Of a DNA stretch of 64,000 bases, positions 44,925-53,409 are shown piece after piece. Origin of the DNA: G942493375 sp942493375 (lineage in GTDB: Bacteria > Armatimonadota > UBA5829). Within the stretch, counting starts at the first letter, position 1. Every line of letters starts with the position of its first letter. The notes beneath the pieces were generated by a model. That model did not search any database and was not told where the DNA came from. It worked only from the letters and a program-made list of their open reading frames with translations. The translations under genes and the position numbers were made by a program. The stretch is from positions 6,200,001 to 6,264,000 of the forward strand of contig OW818698.1 in the NCBI GenBank assembly GCA_942493375.1, written 5' to 3'.

Positions 44925-46170
44925 TAAAATTGATGTAACTATAGTTGGAGGAGGGATGATCACATATGATCTTCTTCTGCCGACTATTTATCACCTCCAG
45001 AGGACTGGGGTAGTAGGGGAGATTGGTGTATGCGCACTGAATACTCCTCCATTAAAGGCTCTCAAAGAGAGTGAAGAATTCGCCAGTGCGTTTCCGGGGC
45101 AGGATTTTACAGCGTATCCTTCACTTGATGAAGACGCCGATAAAACATTTCCTGATCTCTACAAGCAGGTTATAGCATCAATGAAACCAAGGCAGGCTGT
45201 AGTTGTAGCCATGCCCGATCACCTCCACTACGAAGTAGTAATGGAAGCCTTGAATTGTAACCAGAACGTGCTCTGTGTCAAGCCTTTGGTGCTCAAATAT
45301 GAGCAGTCAGTAGAGATTGAAAAAATCGCCTACGAAAAAGGCCTGTTCATAGGAGTTGAATACCACAAGCGCTTCGACCGCCGGTCGTTGATCACCAAGC
45401 GGGACTATGCCCTCGGTAAATTCGGTAAGTTTGTAATGGGTGAAGCCAAGCTTGTAGAGCCATATCTATATCGATATTCGAACTTCCAGAACTGGTTTAC
45501 ATGTGACAAGACCGATCCATTTACATATGTTGGCTGTCATTATGTAGACCTGGTATGGTTCATCACGGGTATCAGACCTGTTGAGGTTTCAGTGCAGGGT
45601 GTCAAAGGAACGTTCCCTAATGGCAATGTGGCTTATATGTGGGCTAATGGTAGAGTGCTATATGAAAATGGCGCGATTCTATCTGTCTCTGACGGTTTGG
45701 GCTATCCTGATGAAGGCGCGGGCAGCAATGAACAGTGTTTGACTATGTTCTGTGAAGGGAATAACCGGGGTGGTTTTATCAAGCACGATGACCAGTTCCG
45801 CGGCGTTACTCACAGCTACATAGAGCCAGTTGGAATGGGCGGGACATATCACAACTACATCAACCCTGATTTCTATAAGCTCGTTCCATGGGAAGGTAAA
45901 GGATACAAGCCCAGCGGATACGGACCCGATTCAGTATCGGCTACTATCAACTGTATCTTCAATATGGAGAACGAAGCTGATACCATCGAAAAACGACGTG
46001 CGTTCATAAAAGAAGTCGACGATAAAGGAATTATTGCGACACCTGCAAACAGCAGTATAAACGAACTGGTTGTAGAAGCAGCCAGACTTTCTATAACTAA
46101 TAATGGAGACGCAGCCAGGATTATCTATGGTGATAATCCAAGAGTAGAGCTGGGCCACGCAGAGGTCTAA
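44917..46170 (+). CDS. Gfo/Idh/MocA family oxidoreductase
   Basis: The protein has 417 aa. The Rossmann motif is VGGGMITYDLLLPTIYHLQR, the substrate-binding motif (normally EKP) is CVKPL at about residue 127, and HKRF plus GCHYVDLVWF provide the catalytic His and neighbours in the C-terminal domain. Such enzymes oxidise or epimerise sugars, inositols or amino sugars with NAD(P). It sits between a NagA-like deacetylase and a PLP aminotransferase, which fits a route in which a sugar is oxidised to a keto form and then transaminated. Confidence 0.9.
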   Translation: MGNKIDVTIVGGGMITYDLLLPTIYHLQRTGVVGEIGVCALNTPPLKALKESEEFASAFPGQDFTAYPSLDEDADKTFPDLYKQVIASMKPRQAVVVAMPDHLHYEVVMEALNCNQNVLCVKPLVLKYEQSVEIEKIAYEKGLFIGVEYHKRFDRRSLITKRDYALGKFGKFVMGEAKLVEPYLYRYSNFQNWFTCDKTDPFTYVGCHYVDLVWFITGIRPVEVSVQGVKGTFPNGNVAYMWANGRVLYENGAILSVSDGLGYPDEGAGSNEQCLTMFCEGNNRGGFIKHDDQFRGVTHSYIEPVGMGGTYHNYINPDFYKLVPWEGKGYKPSGYGPDSVSATINCIFNMENEADTIEKRRAFIKEVDDKGIIATPANSSINELVVEAARLSITNNGDAARIIYGDNPRVELGHAEV

Positions 46171-46186
46171 GTCATCCGGAACATAC

Positions 46187-46266
46187 GTCATCCTGAATGC
46201 AATGAAGGATCTGTTTTTCATGTGTATAACCTCAGTAAAAGCAGATCCTTCGTTCCTCAGGATGAC
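46187..46266. repeat. GTCATCCTGA palindromic repeat, degenerate copy
   Basis: GTCATCCTGAATGCAATGAA and the inverse of CTTCGTTCCTCAGGATGAC form an 80-bp palindrome with an A+T loop. It is related to the near-perfect copy at 51871-51940. Confidence 0.75.
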
Positions 46267-46295
46267 ACCTGGGAATATAACGAGGAGATTATCTA

Positions 46296-47666
46296 ATGGC
46301 AATCTACAGCCTGGAGCCTAAAGAGGTTCCGCATGTTCATACAAAGTATCGCAATATTCAGACACAGATACCAGTACCGGAATCACTTCCAATATTCGAA
46401 GCTCTAAAAGAGTCCGAGCCGCAGTCGATGATGGGGCAACCTCCCATTGTTTGGCACAGCGCTGAGGATTTCACAGTAAGTGATAAATGGGGTAATAAGT
46501 GGATCGACTGGTCAAGCTGCGTGCTGGTATCAAATGTAGGACACGGCAGGCAGGAAATCAGAGATGCATTATCTGAAATTATTGATCAGGGACTGCTTTC
46601 AACATATGTATTTGTCCATGAGCAGAGAGCCGAACTTACCAAGATGCTTACAGCTCTTATGCCTGAGCCTGAGAAGTGCAGGGCATTCCTTTTGAGCACT
46701 GGTTCAGAAGCAACAGAAAACTGCATCAAGCTGGCCAAGACTTATGGGCTTGCCAAATATGGTCCCAAAAAGAAATATTTCGTTTCATTTGAGAACGGTT
46801 TCCATGGACGAACAATGGGTGCTCAACTTGCGGGTGGAATGGAGAAACTCAAGACGTGGATGGTAGATCGGGATCAGACATTCATTCAAGTTCCTTTTCC
46901 GGATGGTTACAGAAACCGGAACTTGAGTTTTGATTTATTCTTGAAAACCTTAGCCGATAAAGGGATCAGCGGTGTCGAAGTTGCTGGAATCATGGTAGAG
47001 AGCTACCAGGGAATAGGCCCTAATTTCCTTCCAGTGGAATATGCTCAGAGAATGCAGGAGTTCTGCAGAGAAAACGACATAGTGATGATCTTTGACGAAG
47101 TCCAGTCAGGTTTCGGAAGAACAGGTAAAATGTTCTGTTTCGAACACTACAGAGTCAAACCGGATCTTATTGCATGTGGTAAGGGGATATCATCTTCATT
47201 GCCGCTGTCTGCTGTAATTGGCAGAGAAGATATACTGGGGTTATATCCTGCAGGTTCGATGACCTCTACACATTCAGCTTCACCGCTGCCGGTTGCTGCT
47301 GCCATTGCTAACTTGAAAATCCTGTTGGATGAACACTTGACTGAGCGGGCTGCCGAAATGGGCAAGATTCTAATGCCTGAACTGGAACGGATACAGAAGA
47401 AATATCCTGATGTATTGGGTTGTCTGCATGGCAAGGGACTAGTTGCTGGAATCCAGGTTGTTAAACCCGGGACCAAAGACCCCGACCCTGAGACTGCAAC
47501 AGCAATTAACATGTCCTGTATTTGTAAAGGCTTACTCATGTTTGCGCCGGTAGGAATTGGTGGAGAATGTCTCAAGATAGCTCCCCCTTTAACAATCACC
47601 GAGGAAGCTCTGCGGGAGTCGATTCAAGTATTTGAAGAAGGTATAGACGAGGTCTTAGGCAAATGA
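46296..47666 (+). CDS. PLP-dependent class III aminotransferase
   Basis: The enzyme has 456 aa with fold-type I class III motifs: AFLLSTGSEATENCIKLAKT, FENGFHGRTMGA, MIFDEVQSGFGRTGK (the Asp that holds the pyridine nitrogen) and LIACGKGISSSLPLSAV with the Schiff-base Lys. The family includes GABA, ornithine and 2,2-dialkylglycine aminotransferases. Its position after a Gfo/Idh oxidoreductase suggests a keto-sugar or amino-acid substrate in the same route, but that is inference. It overlaps the Nif3-like gene by four bases. Confidence 0.92.
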   Translation: MAIYSLEPKEVPHVHTKYRNIQTQIPVPESLPIFEALKESEPQSMMGQPPIVWHSAEDFTVSDKWGNKWIDWSSCVLVSNVGHGRQEIRDALSEIIDQGLLSTYVFVHEQRAELTKMLTALMPEPEKCRAFLLSTGSEATENCIKLAKTYGLAKYGPKKKYFVSFENGFHGRTMGAQLAGGMEKLKTWMVDRDQTFIQVPFPDGYRNRNLSFDLFLKTLADKGISGVEVAGIMVESYQGIGPNFLPVEYAQRMQEFCRENDIVMIFDEVQSGFGRTGKMFCFEHYRVKPDLIACGKGISSSLPLSAVIGREDILGLYPAGSMTSTHSASPLPVAAAIANLKILLDEHLTERAAEMGKILMPELERIQKKYPDVLGCLHGKGLVAGIQVVKPGTKDPDPETATAINMSCICKGLLMFAPVGIGGECLKIAPPLTITEEALRESIQVFEEGIDEVLGK

Positions 47667-48445
47667 ACACGTCTCATATACTTCGACTGATAAACCAGGA
47701 ATCCGGTATGAAAGGGCCTGAAGAGTTCTGTTGTTTTGGTGATGCTCTTCGGCAAGTAAATACCGTAATGGTCTGCTGGATGGCAACTTCAGAAGCTATC
47801 CAGCACGCAGTCGAAGTTGAAGCAGACCTTATCATTTGCCACGAGGCATTCTTCCTGCCATATCTGGTTGAATACACCGAAGGGCTGGGGGATTTCCTCT
47901 CTTTCCCTGTCAATTATCGTCGGACTGCTGCCCTGGCAAAACATGGTATCTCCATTGCCAGGGTACATCCATCTATGGACAAACTGACAATACTGGATAC
48001 CGCTGCCCAGATACTTAAACTTAAGAATCTGGTAGCAGATGATGGTGAATGGGCCAGGGTATATGCTCTTGATGAACCGATGCCATATGCAAAGTTGATA
48101 GAGCATGTAGAAAAATCAGGACTTCCGGTGCTGCGTTATTCCACCGAAGACCCCAATAGACCGATTACTCGCATAGGCATTCCCTGGGGTGGTATGAGCC
48201 TGTTTGTAAATATCCCATATATGCAGCAATTGGTTAATATGGGCTGTGATGCATTTATAGCAGGGGAATCAGACAGCTACACATTCCATTTTGTAAGAGA
48301 ATCCGGAATAGCTATGATAGAAACCGGCCACGAAGCCAGCGAAAACGCCGGAGTAGCCCTATTCGCCGACTGGCTGAGAGACAGACTCGATAATACAAGA
48401 GTAGAATATTACGAAACACCCCCCGCATATACGATACGTCGGTAA
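47663..48445 (+). CDS. Nif3-like dinuclear metal-centre protein
   Basis: The protein has 260 aa with the conserved Nif3/DUF34 metal-binding motifs LIICHEAFFL, ARVHPSMD and ETGHEASENAGV. The family forms toroidal hexamers with a two-metal site. Its activity is unsettled. The start ATG overlaps the aminotransferase stop (ATGA), making it the last gene of the four-gene operon. This member is divergent from housekeeping Nif3 and may be a specialised hydrolase for the pathway. Confidence 0.85.
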   Translation: MNTSHILRLINQESGMKGPEEFCCFGDALRQVNTVMVCWMATSEAIQHAVEVEADLIICHEAFFLPYLVEYTEGLGDFLSFPVNYRRTAALAKHGISIARVHPSMDKLTILDTAAQILKLKNLVADDGEWARVYALDEPMPYAKLIEHVEKSGLPVLRYSTEDPNRPITRIGIPWGGMSLFVNIPYMQQLVNMGCDAFIAGESDSYTFHFVRESGIAMIETGHEASENAGVALFADWLRDRLDNTRVEYYETPPAYTIRR

Positions 48446-48467
48446 ATAAGGTCATCATGAAACCCAT

Positions 48468-48642
48468 ATTGTGGTGCGGGCTTCTAGCCTGCCCCCCCCG
48501 GGGTTCCTCAGGATAACAGGCACGTAACCTTTTTCTGAATTCATATACTAAATAAACGGTATTGGGATTAGGAGGATTGATTCCCTTCCGATCCATAATT
48601 CATAATTTATAATTCATAATTCATACTTCACAATTCGAGCCC
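48468..48642. repeat. Mixed intergenic repeats
   Basis: TTGTGGTGCGGGCTTCTAGC (core repeat, single copy) at 48470, a run of eight C's at 48491, and tandem ATTCATAATTTATAATTCAT words at 48596-48633. No gene was recognised in the 197-bp gap between convergent genes. Confidence 0.6.
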
Positions 48643-49608
48643 TTATTCAATCCCCAATTCTTGCAATGTACTATGTGCGAACCTGTTGAGCCGTGCTATT
48701 CTCACTAGAACCAACCTGTCTATTACCATTACCATCACCACAGCAAAGAGCATTACCGCAAGAACTAGTGAGATCAGCAGATATTTCATAGCCGCCAAAC
48801 CGTACAGGTGAATTTCTCTAGGTATGTTTACCCGCAATACAACAGCTGGCTTTTCGTAAATGTCATTAGCAAGTGAATACCCGACGATGGTGTTCTTGTC
48901 AACGGGATAAACAGAGGCTTTGTTCGGTCCTAGCTTCTTGCAGATGGCTCTTTGTTCGTCGGGCAGGCTAGATAGCTCCTTGACAGAAAAAACGTTTAGT
49001 GACAGATGTGTCAGTTCGGAAAGTCTACTTACTTCTTCTGCATTCAGGAACCTTGCAAAGATCAAAGAACCGCGTATAGGTCCTTCTCCTGAGCTGTTAA
49101 CTATAGGACGTGATGCCAGCATAAGAGGACCGTCTTTCAATATTATGATACCCGTATGGCTGTCATCCGGAGAGGAATGCTGAAGAATAGGATCACTAGG
49201 TACAAGGTGATCCCTCATATCTGACGGAAGTGGACCTATCTTCTGTGCTATGGAATCAAATCCCTTTCCATAGACTACTTTTCCTGTGGTATCTACTATG
49301 ACTATCATATTTAGCTTCATACCAGCAAAAGCAGATTCAGTAATATTTGAGTCCACAAAAGCCTGATTTCCATCTTTAACAAATGCATATGTATCGTCCC
49401 ATGCTGACCAGTCTGAGGCTTTAGTGTCCATATCGGTCAGTACTTGCCCAAGAGCACTCTTAGCTCTGTTTGTGTTCTTTATTGCATCTTTTTGTTCAAG
49501 ACGGTCGAAGCTTCCCATTACAAATGTCTGTGAAGTACCCCAAAGTACCGCGACTAATACAACAAGAGTGGAGATAATGATGAGGAGAGTTTTCTTGCGG
49601 ATTGACAT
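48643..49608 (-). CDS. CHASE4-domain membrane sensor, no output domain
   Basis: The protein has 321 aa and two transmembrane helices (about 7-28, KTLLIIISTLVVLVAVLWG, and about 268-298, YLLISLVLAVMLFAVVMVMV) enclosing an extracytoplasmic CHASE4 domain (DMDTKASDWSAWDDTYAFVK; GKGFDSIAQKIGPLP). After the second helix only about 25 residues of a HAMP-like start remain before the stop, so the usual kinase, GGDEF or EAL part is missing. It may be truncated or act by partner contact. The downstream sequence is repeat DNA with no output-domain remnant that I can see. Confidence 0.85.
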   Translation of the reverse strand: MSIRKKTLLIIISTLVVLVAVLWGTSQTFVMGSFDRLEQKDAIKNTNRAKSALGQVLTDMDTKASDWSAWDDTYAFVKDGNQAFVDSNITESAFAGMKLNMIVIVDTTGKVVYGKGFDSIAQKIGPLPSDMRDHLVPSDPILQHSSPDDSHTGIIILKDGPLMLASRPIVNSSGEGPIRGSLIFARFLNAEEVSRLSELTHLSLNVFSVKELSSLPDEQRAICKKLGPNKASVYPVDKNTIVGYSLANDIYEKPAVVLRVNIPREIHLYGLAAMKYLLISLVLAVMLFAVVMVMVIDRLVLVRIARLNRFAHSTLQELGIE

Positions 49609-49651
49609 TATATAAGACCCCGGCAGTTCTACTGCTTATCGCTGCTCAAAT

Positions 49652-49731
49652 TAACCCGCTTTATTCACCATACTTCGCTTTTGTCCGGTAGTAGGGATAA
49701 AAGCTGAGTCGATCCTGAATGATGCGGGCTA
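49652..49731. repeat. TAGCCCGC nested palindrome, copy 1
   Basis: Outer arms TAACCCGCTTTATTCA and TGAATGATGCGGGCTA enclose an inner stem GCTTTTGTCC/GGGATAAAAGC. A longer copy is at 63530-63635. Confidence 0.75.
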
Positions 49732-50081
49732 GGATACATGCAATATTAGATATCGGCAATATAGGGGAAATCCTTCAGAGGGAAAACGTATATTAACAGT
49801 AATTATATGTATGCTTACACTTAAGTATATATGTTGCAAAGTAGTGCTAGGTGTTGGATAAACTAATTATCGCTATTGACGAAATGGCGAATATGCAGTA
49901 ACATGATATGTGCTCTTTTGTGCTCGCAAGAGCCGAGTATGCCCGTGTGGTGAGAGTCATACAGGTATTCCAAGCAAGGTGGCAAGTCCACCTTAAAATC
50001 TTCTTTGCAGAAATATTTTGCGTAGGAGACAACCAACCCAGGGCCGCTCGAAATGAAGCCGCCCTTTATAGGAGTGATATT
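49732..50081 (+). promoter_or_regulatory. Long leader of the S1 gene, possibly structured
   Basis: The 350 bases before the S1 start contain stems such as GGTGG-CAAGT-CCACC at about 49979-49993 and CTCTTTTGTGCTCGCAAGAG at 49914-49933. A start codon at 49908 is in frame with S1, but the encoded leader is not S1-like. An mRNA leader with autoregulatory structure, as known for other S1 genes, is possible; the evidence is weak. Confidence 0.3.
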
Positions 50082-51734
50082 ATGCCAGACGAACTTTTGG
50101 GAACGGACGGTCAGTCCACCCCGCAGCACGAGATGTCCGATACACCGCTTGGAGCTACAGGTGGTGAGCATGAGGAGTCGGACGAACAGTATTCGATGGA
50201 AGCAGCCATGGCAGCTATGGGTGAGCCGGGTAGTGGCTTCCCAGGTGGCCGGAGACTGAGGGCTGGCGAGGTGATCGAGGGCGTTGTAGTCCACATTGAC
50301 CAGGCTAGTGTACTGGTGGATGTAGGAGCGAAGTCCGAAGGCATAATCAAACCGGGCGAGCTTACCAGCGACCCCAATATAGCCCCTGAGGATGCCGTAT
50401 CGATCAACGAGACCATTAAGGTCTATGTCCTTGCACCTGACAGCAAAGAAGGCGGACCTCTGCTTTCTAAGAAACGTGCTGATTTTGAAAAAGCCTGGGA
50501 CAAAGTCGAAAAGGCTTTCCAGGATAAAGAGACCATTAAAGCGATGGTTACAGATCGCGTTAAGGGCGGACTTGTTGTGGATCTGGGAATCCGTGGATTT
50601 GTTCCTGCTTCCCATGTTCAGAGCGGTAAGCTCAAAAACCTGGACAAGTTTATTGGCCAGAGCCTTGCATTCAAGGTTATTGAAGTGGACAGAGAGCGCC
50701 GCAAGGTTGTGCTTTCTAACCGTCTTGCAGAAGAAGAGACCAATGCAGCCAAGAGAGAAAAGACATGGCTGGAGTTGGTTGAAGGCAAGATCCTGGATGG
50801 CACAGTCCGCAGAATAACCGAGTATGGAGCATTCGTTGACCTGGGTGGAGTAGACGGTCTGCTGCATGTCAGTGAAATGAGCTGGTCCCGTGTAAACCAT
50901 CCGTCCGAAGTTGTTAAAGTCGGACAGAAGATACCGGTCAAGATTCTAAAGCTCAACAGAGTGGATTCCAGAGTTTCTCTGGGTATGAGACAGATTCTTC
51001 CTGATCCCTGGGAAGATGTTAGGCTTAAATACCACGTTGGCAATATAATCAAAGTTACCGTCAGCAGAGTTGTTCCGTTTGGTGCTTTTGTTCAGCTTAT
51101 GCCCGGAGTTGAAGGTATTATCCCTTCATCCGAGCTTGCTAGAAGAAGAGTCAGCAATCCGGAAGAAGTTGTCAGCGTTGGCCAGGAAGTCGATGTCAAA
51201 GTCATTGATGTTCGTCCTGATGAGCGCCGCATAACCATGTCCATCAAGCAGCTCGAAACTCAGAAAGAAAGAGAACGCGATGATCAAGATTATCGCAGTT
51301 ACTCCAAGAGCCAGCCGCAGGACAGAACAACTATCGGCGAACTGCTTGCAGCACAGCTTGAAGAGCTGAACTATTCCCTCACCGATGATGATGAGATCCC
51401 TATGGACGAACCAGTCATAGTGAACAAAGTCGTCATCCCTGAGAAAGTAGTAGAAGTTGCACCTGTAGTCGAAGAAGTAGTTGAAGAAGCTGCTCCCGAA
51501 GCTGTAGAAGAAGCTCCATTAGTTGAAGAAGTTGCTGCTGAAGTTGTAGAGGAAGCTCCAGTAGTTGAGGAAGTTGCTGCCGAGGTCGTGGAGGAAGCTC
51601 CAGTGGTCGAAGAAGTAGCTCCTGAAGTCGTAGAAGAAGCTCCAGTGGTTGAAGAAGTCGTTGCCGAAGTAATTGAAGAAGTTGCCGAAGCTCCAGCAGA
51701 GACAACCGAAGATACTGAAAAAGCTGCTGAGTAA
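50082..51734 (+). CDS. rpsA: 30S ribosomal protein S1-like, four S1 domains and acidic repeat tail
   Basis: I start at the ATG at 50082 with TAGGAG eight bases upstream (550 aa). After an acidic N-terminus come four S1 RNA-binding domains at about 55-130, 140-210, 225-295 and 315-385 (GEVIEGVVVHIDQASVLVDV; GTVRRITEYGAFVDLGGVDG; GLLHVSEMSWSRV; VSRVVPFGAFVQLMPGVEG). The last 90 residues are a highly acidic tandem tail with a 14-residue unit of the type EEAPVVEEVAAEVV. S1 binds mRNA on the 30S subunit. Four-domain forms are known outside Proteobacteria. A terminator follows. Confidence 0.92.
   Translation: MPDELLGTDGQSTPQHEMSDTPLGATGGEHEESDEQYSMEAAMAAMGEPGSGFPGGRRLRAGEVIEGVVVHIDQASVLVDVGAKSEGIIKPGELTSDPNIAPEDAVSINETIKVYVLAPDSKEGGPLLSKKRADFEKAWDKVEKAFQDKETIKAMVTDRVKGGLVVDLGIRGFVPASHVQSGKLKNLDKFIGQSLAFKVIEVDRERRKVVLSNRLAEEETNAAKREKTWLELVEGKILDGTVRRITEYGAFVDLGGVDGLLHVSEMSWSRVNHPSEVVKVGQKIPVKILKLNRVDSRVSLGMRQILPDPWEDVRLKYHVGNIIKVTVSRVVPFGAFVQLMPGVEGIIPSSELARRRVSNPEEVVSVGQEVDVKVIDVRPDERRITMSIKQLETQKERERDDQDYRSYSKSQPQDRTTIGELLAAQLEELNYSLTDDDEIPMDEPVIVNKVVIPEKVVEVAPVVEEVVEEAAPEAVEEAPLVEEVAAEVVEEAPVVEEVAAEVVEEAPVVEEVAPEVVEEAPVVEEVVAEVIEEVAEAPAETTEDTEKAAE
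51505..51690 (+). repeat. 42-bp in-frame tandem repeat (S1 acidic tail)
   Basis: About four and a half units of 42 bp encode the 14-residue EEAP[LV]VEEVA[AP]EVV repeat. Synonymous drift between units (GTTGAAGAAGTT, GTTGAGGAAGTT, GTCGAAGAAGTA) shows the repeat is kept at protein level. Confidence 0.85.
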
Positions 51735-51775
51735 TTAATACAAAATAGACCAATCCAATCGGGTTGGACATATAC

Positions 51776-51812
51776 AAAGAGGGGCAGGCACAAGCTTGGC
51801 CCCTCTTTTTTA
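51776..51812 (+). terminator. Rho-independent terminator of S1
   Basis: AAAGAGGGGC, a short loop, GCCCCTCTTTTTT: a G+C-rich stem followed by six T's, 41 bases after the stop codon. Confidence 0.9.
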
Positions 51813-51870
51813 TGACTGCCTGGTTTGACTTCTGGCGTTTTGGGATAAAGATTTAATATAACAGAATTAT

Positions 51871-51940
51871 TGTCATCCTGAGGAACGAAGGATCTGCTTT
51901 TTCCGGATGAAAAGCAGATCCTTCGTTCCTCAGGATGACA
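51871..51940. repeat. GTCATCCTGAGGAACG near-perfect palindrome
   Basis: Arms of about 31 bp (TGTCATCCTGAGGAACGAAG..., inverse at the other end) enclose only eight bases. It is the best-preserved copy of the family seen also at 13008 and 46187. Confidence 0.85.
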
Positions 51941-51967
51941 AATTCCAGCAACTCTGAACTGTTACAA

Positions 51968-51992
51968 ATTGTGGTGCAGGCTTCCAGCCTGC
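51968..51992. repeat. TTGTGGTGC core repeat, single copy
   Basis: TTGTGGTGCAGGCTTCCAGC followed by CTGCG, as in the tandem array at 1928-2088. It lies between the S1 gene and hydE. Confidence 0.65.
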
Positions 51993-52051
51993 GATCCCGT
52001 TTTTTTGCGCTCCTAATATATACAAGTAATTCAAACATTCCTGGAGTAAAT

Positions 52052-53095
52052 ATGAACACTGACAAGCTATTGGAAAAATGCCGTGAGACCGGACAGATCA
52101 ACCGAGAGGAAATCATTACTCTACTCTCTTTAGAAGACCAGAAAGATATCGATCGACTGATTGCAGTCGCCGATGAAGTCCGCAAAGTGAATATTGGCGA
52201 TGATGTTCATATCCGTGGTCTATTGGAGTTTTCCAACTTCTGTAGATGTCAGTGCAACTATTGTGGACTTCGGGCAGACAATACCATTGTTGAAAGATAC
52301 AGGATGACTGAAGAAGAAATTCTGGAAGTTGCCAAAGGCCTTGAAGCCAAAGGAATCCGCACAACAGTCCTGCAGTCCGGTGAAGACCTGTATTATACTG
52401 CCGATGCCCTTGCGTCGATCATCAAAGCCATCAAAACCAACACCACGCTGGCTGTCACGCTGTGTGTAGGTGAAAGATCGTATGAAGACTACAAACTCTG
52501 GAAAGAGGCAGGAGCAGACAGATATTTACTCAGGCACGAAGCTGCAAACAAAGACCTATATGAACAGCTACATCCAAGAGGCAGCTACGAAAACCGAATG
52601 CAGTGTCTGCGTTGGCTAAAAGAACTAGGTTACCAGGTTGGAGCAGGAGCAATGGTTGGAGCGCCAGGGCAGACCATAGATCATCTCGCTGATGACATAG
52701 AGTTCTACAGAGACTTCCAACCAGATATGATCGGTGTAGGCCCATTTATAGCCCATCCGGATACTCCATATGGCGAACTGCCAAACGGAAGCGTTCAGAT
52801 GACGCTGAAAATGGTCGCACTTGCCCGCATTGTGACCCGCACTGCCCTTCTTCCTGCAACGACCGCCATAGGTTCACTGGAAGAACAGGGGAGAGAGATG
52901 GCACTAATGGCCGGAGCAGATGTAGTGATGCCTAACTACACCCCAATGGGTTACCGCGAAAAATACGAAATCTACCCAAACAAACGCTGCGTAACCGAAG
53001 ACCCCGAACAATGCCTGGGCTGCCTGAAACTAAGAATAAAATCCGTAGGCAGAACGGTAGCCACAAGCCACGGGCACGCACGAGGGAAAGTATGA
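52052..53095 (+). CDS. hydE: [FeFe]-hydrogenase maturation radical SAM enzyme HydE-like
   Basis: The protein has 347 aa from the ATG at 52052 (TGGAG upstream). The radical SAM cluster motif is CRCQCNYCGLR near residue 63, C-x3-C-x2-C with the HydE-typical YCGLR. TVLQSGEDLYY, RHEAANKDLYEQLHP and VGAPGQTIDHLADDI are characteristic of HydE, and CVTEDPEQCLGC near the C-terminus could bind the second cluster found in some members. HydE takes part in building the H-cluster of [FeFe] hydrogenase. No hydF, hydG or hydrogenase is in the window, so function as HydE here is not certain; PylB-like enzymes are the main alternative. Confidence 0.88.
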   Translation: MNTDKLLEKCRETGQINREEIITLLSLEDQKDIDRLIAVADEVRKVNIGDDVHIRGLLEFSNFCRCQCNYCGLRADNTIVERYRMTEEEILEVAKGLEAKGIRTTVLQSGEDLYYTADALASIIKAIKTNTTLAVTLCVGERSYEDYKLWKEAGADRYLLRHEAANKDLYEQLHPRGSYENRMQCLRWLKELGYQVGAGAMVGAPGQTIDHLADDIEFYRDFQPDMIGVGPFIAHPDTPYGELPNGSVQMTLKMVALARIVTRTALLPATTAIGSLEEQGREMALMAGADVVMPNYTPMGYREKYEIYPNKRCVTEDPEQCLGCLKLRIKSVGRTVATSHGHARGKV

Positions 53096-53409
53096 ATTAT
53101 GAGTTATGAGTTATGAATTATGAAAGAAGGAAAGGGATAATGGTTGGTGTGCGAGTAAACCCTTCGGTTGATATGCATCGGTATCAGAGCGGAGGGGGAG
53201 CATAAACCATCATGTTACAGTCACACCCAGATCCCCCGAAGCGCCGATGCCGATGCACCAGGTACCTGCGAAGAGCTCAGTTGAAATTACGAATTGACTG
53301 AAATGTTAGTTCCGGATTTTGACCGAAAAGCATTCCATTCGTTTCATCGTTCATCACTCATCATTCAACATTTCCCTTCTCCCTTCCCTTTTCATAATTC
53401 ATAATTCAT
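53089..53409. repeat. Repeat-rich gap before the insertion sequence
   Basis: Tandem ATGAGTTATGAATTATGA words at 53096-53122 and TTCATAATTCATAATTCATC at 53391-53410 flank the TGCATCGG palindrome at 53174-53257. No gene was recognised. Confidence 0.6.
53174..53257. repeat. TGCATCGG palindromic element, copy 2
   Basis: Arms TGCATCGGTATCAGAGCGGA and CGCCGATGCCGATGCA, inner clamp GGGGG/CCCCC, 84 bp. Confidence 0.85.

Noticed and set aside
49863..50900. 345-codon open frame antisense to S1
   Set aside because: It overlaps four clear S1 domains and has no family resemblance.
51371..51793. Ser/Thr-rich antisense frame opposite the S1 tail
   Set aside because: It is the complement of the Glu/Val-rich repeat; such low-complexity mirror frames are expected.
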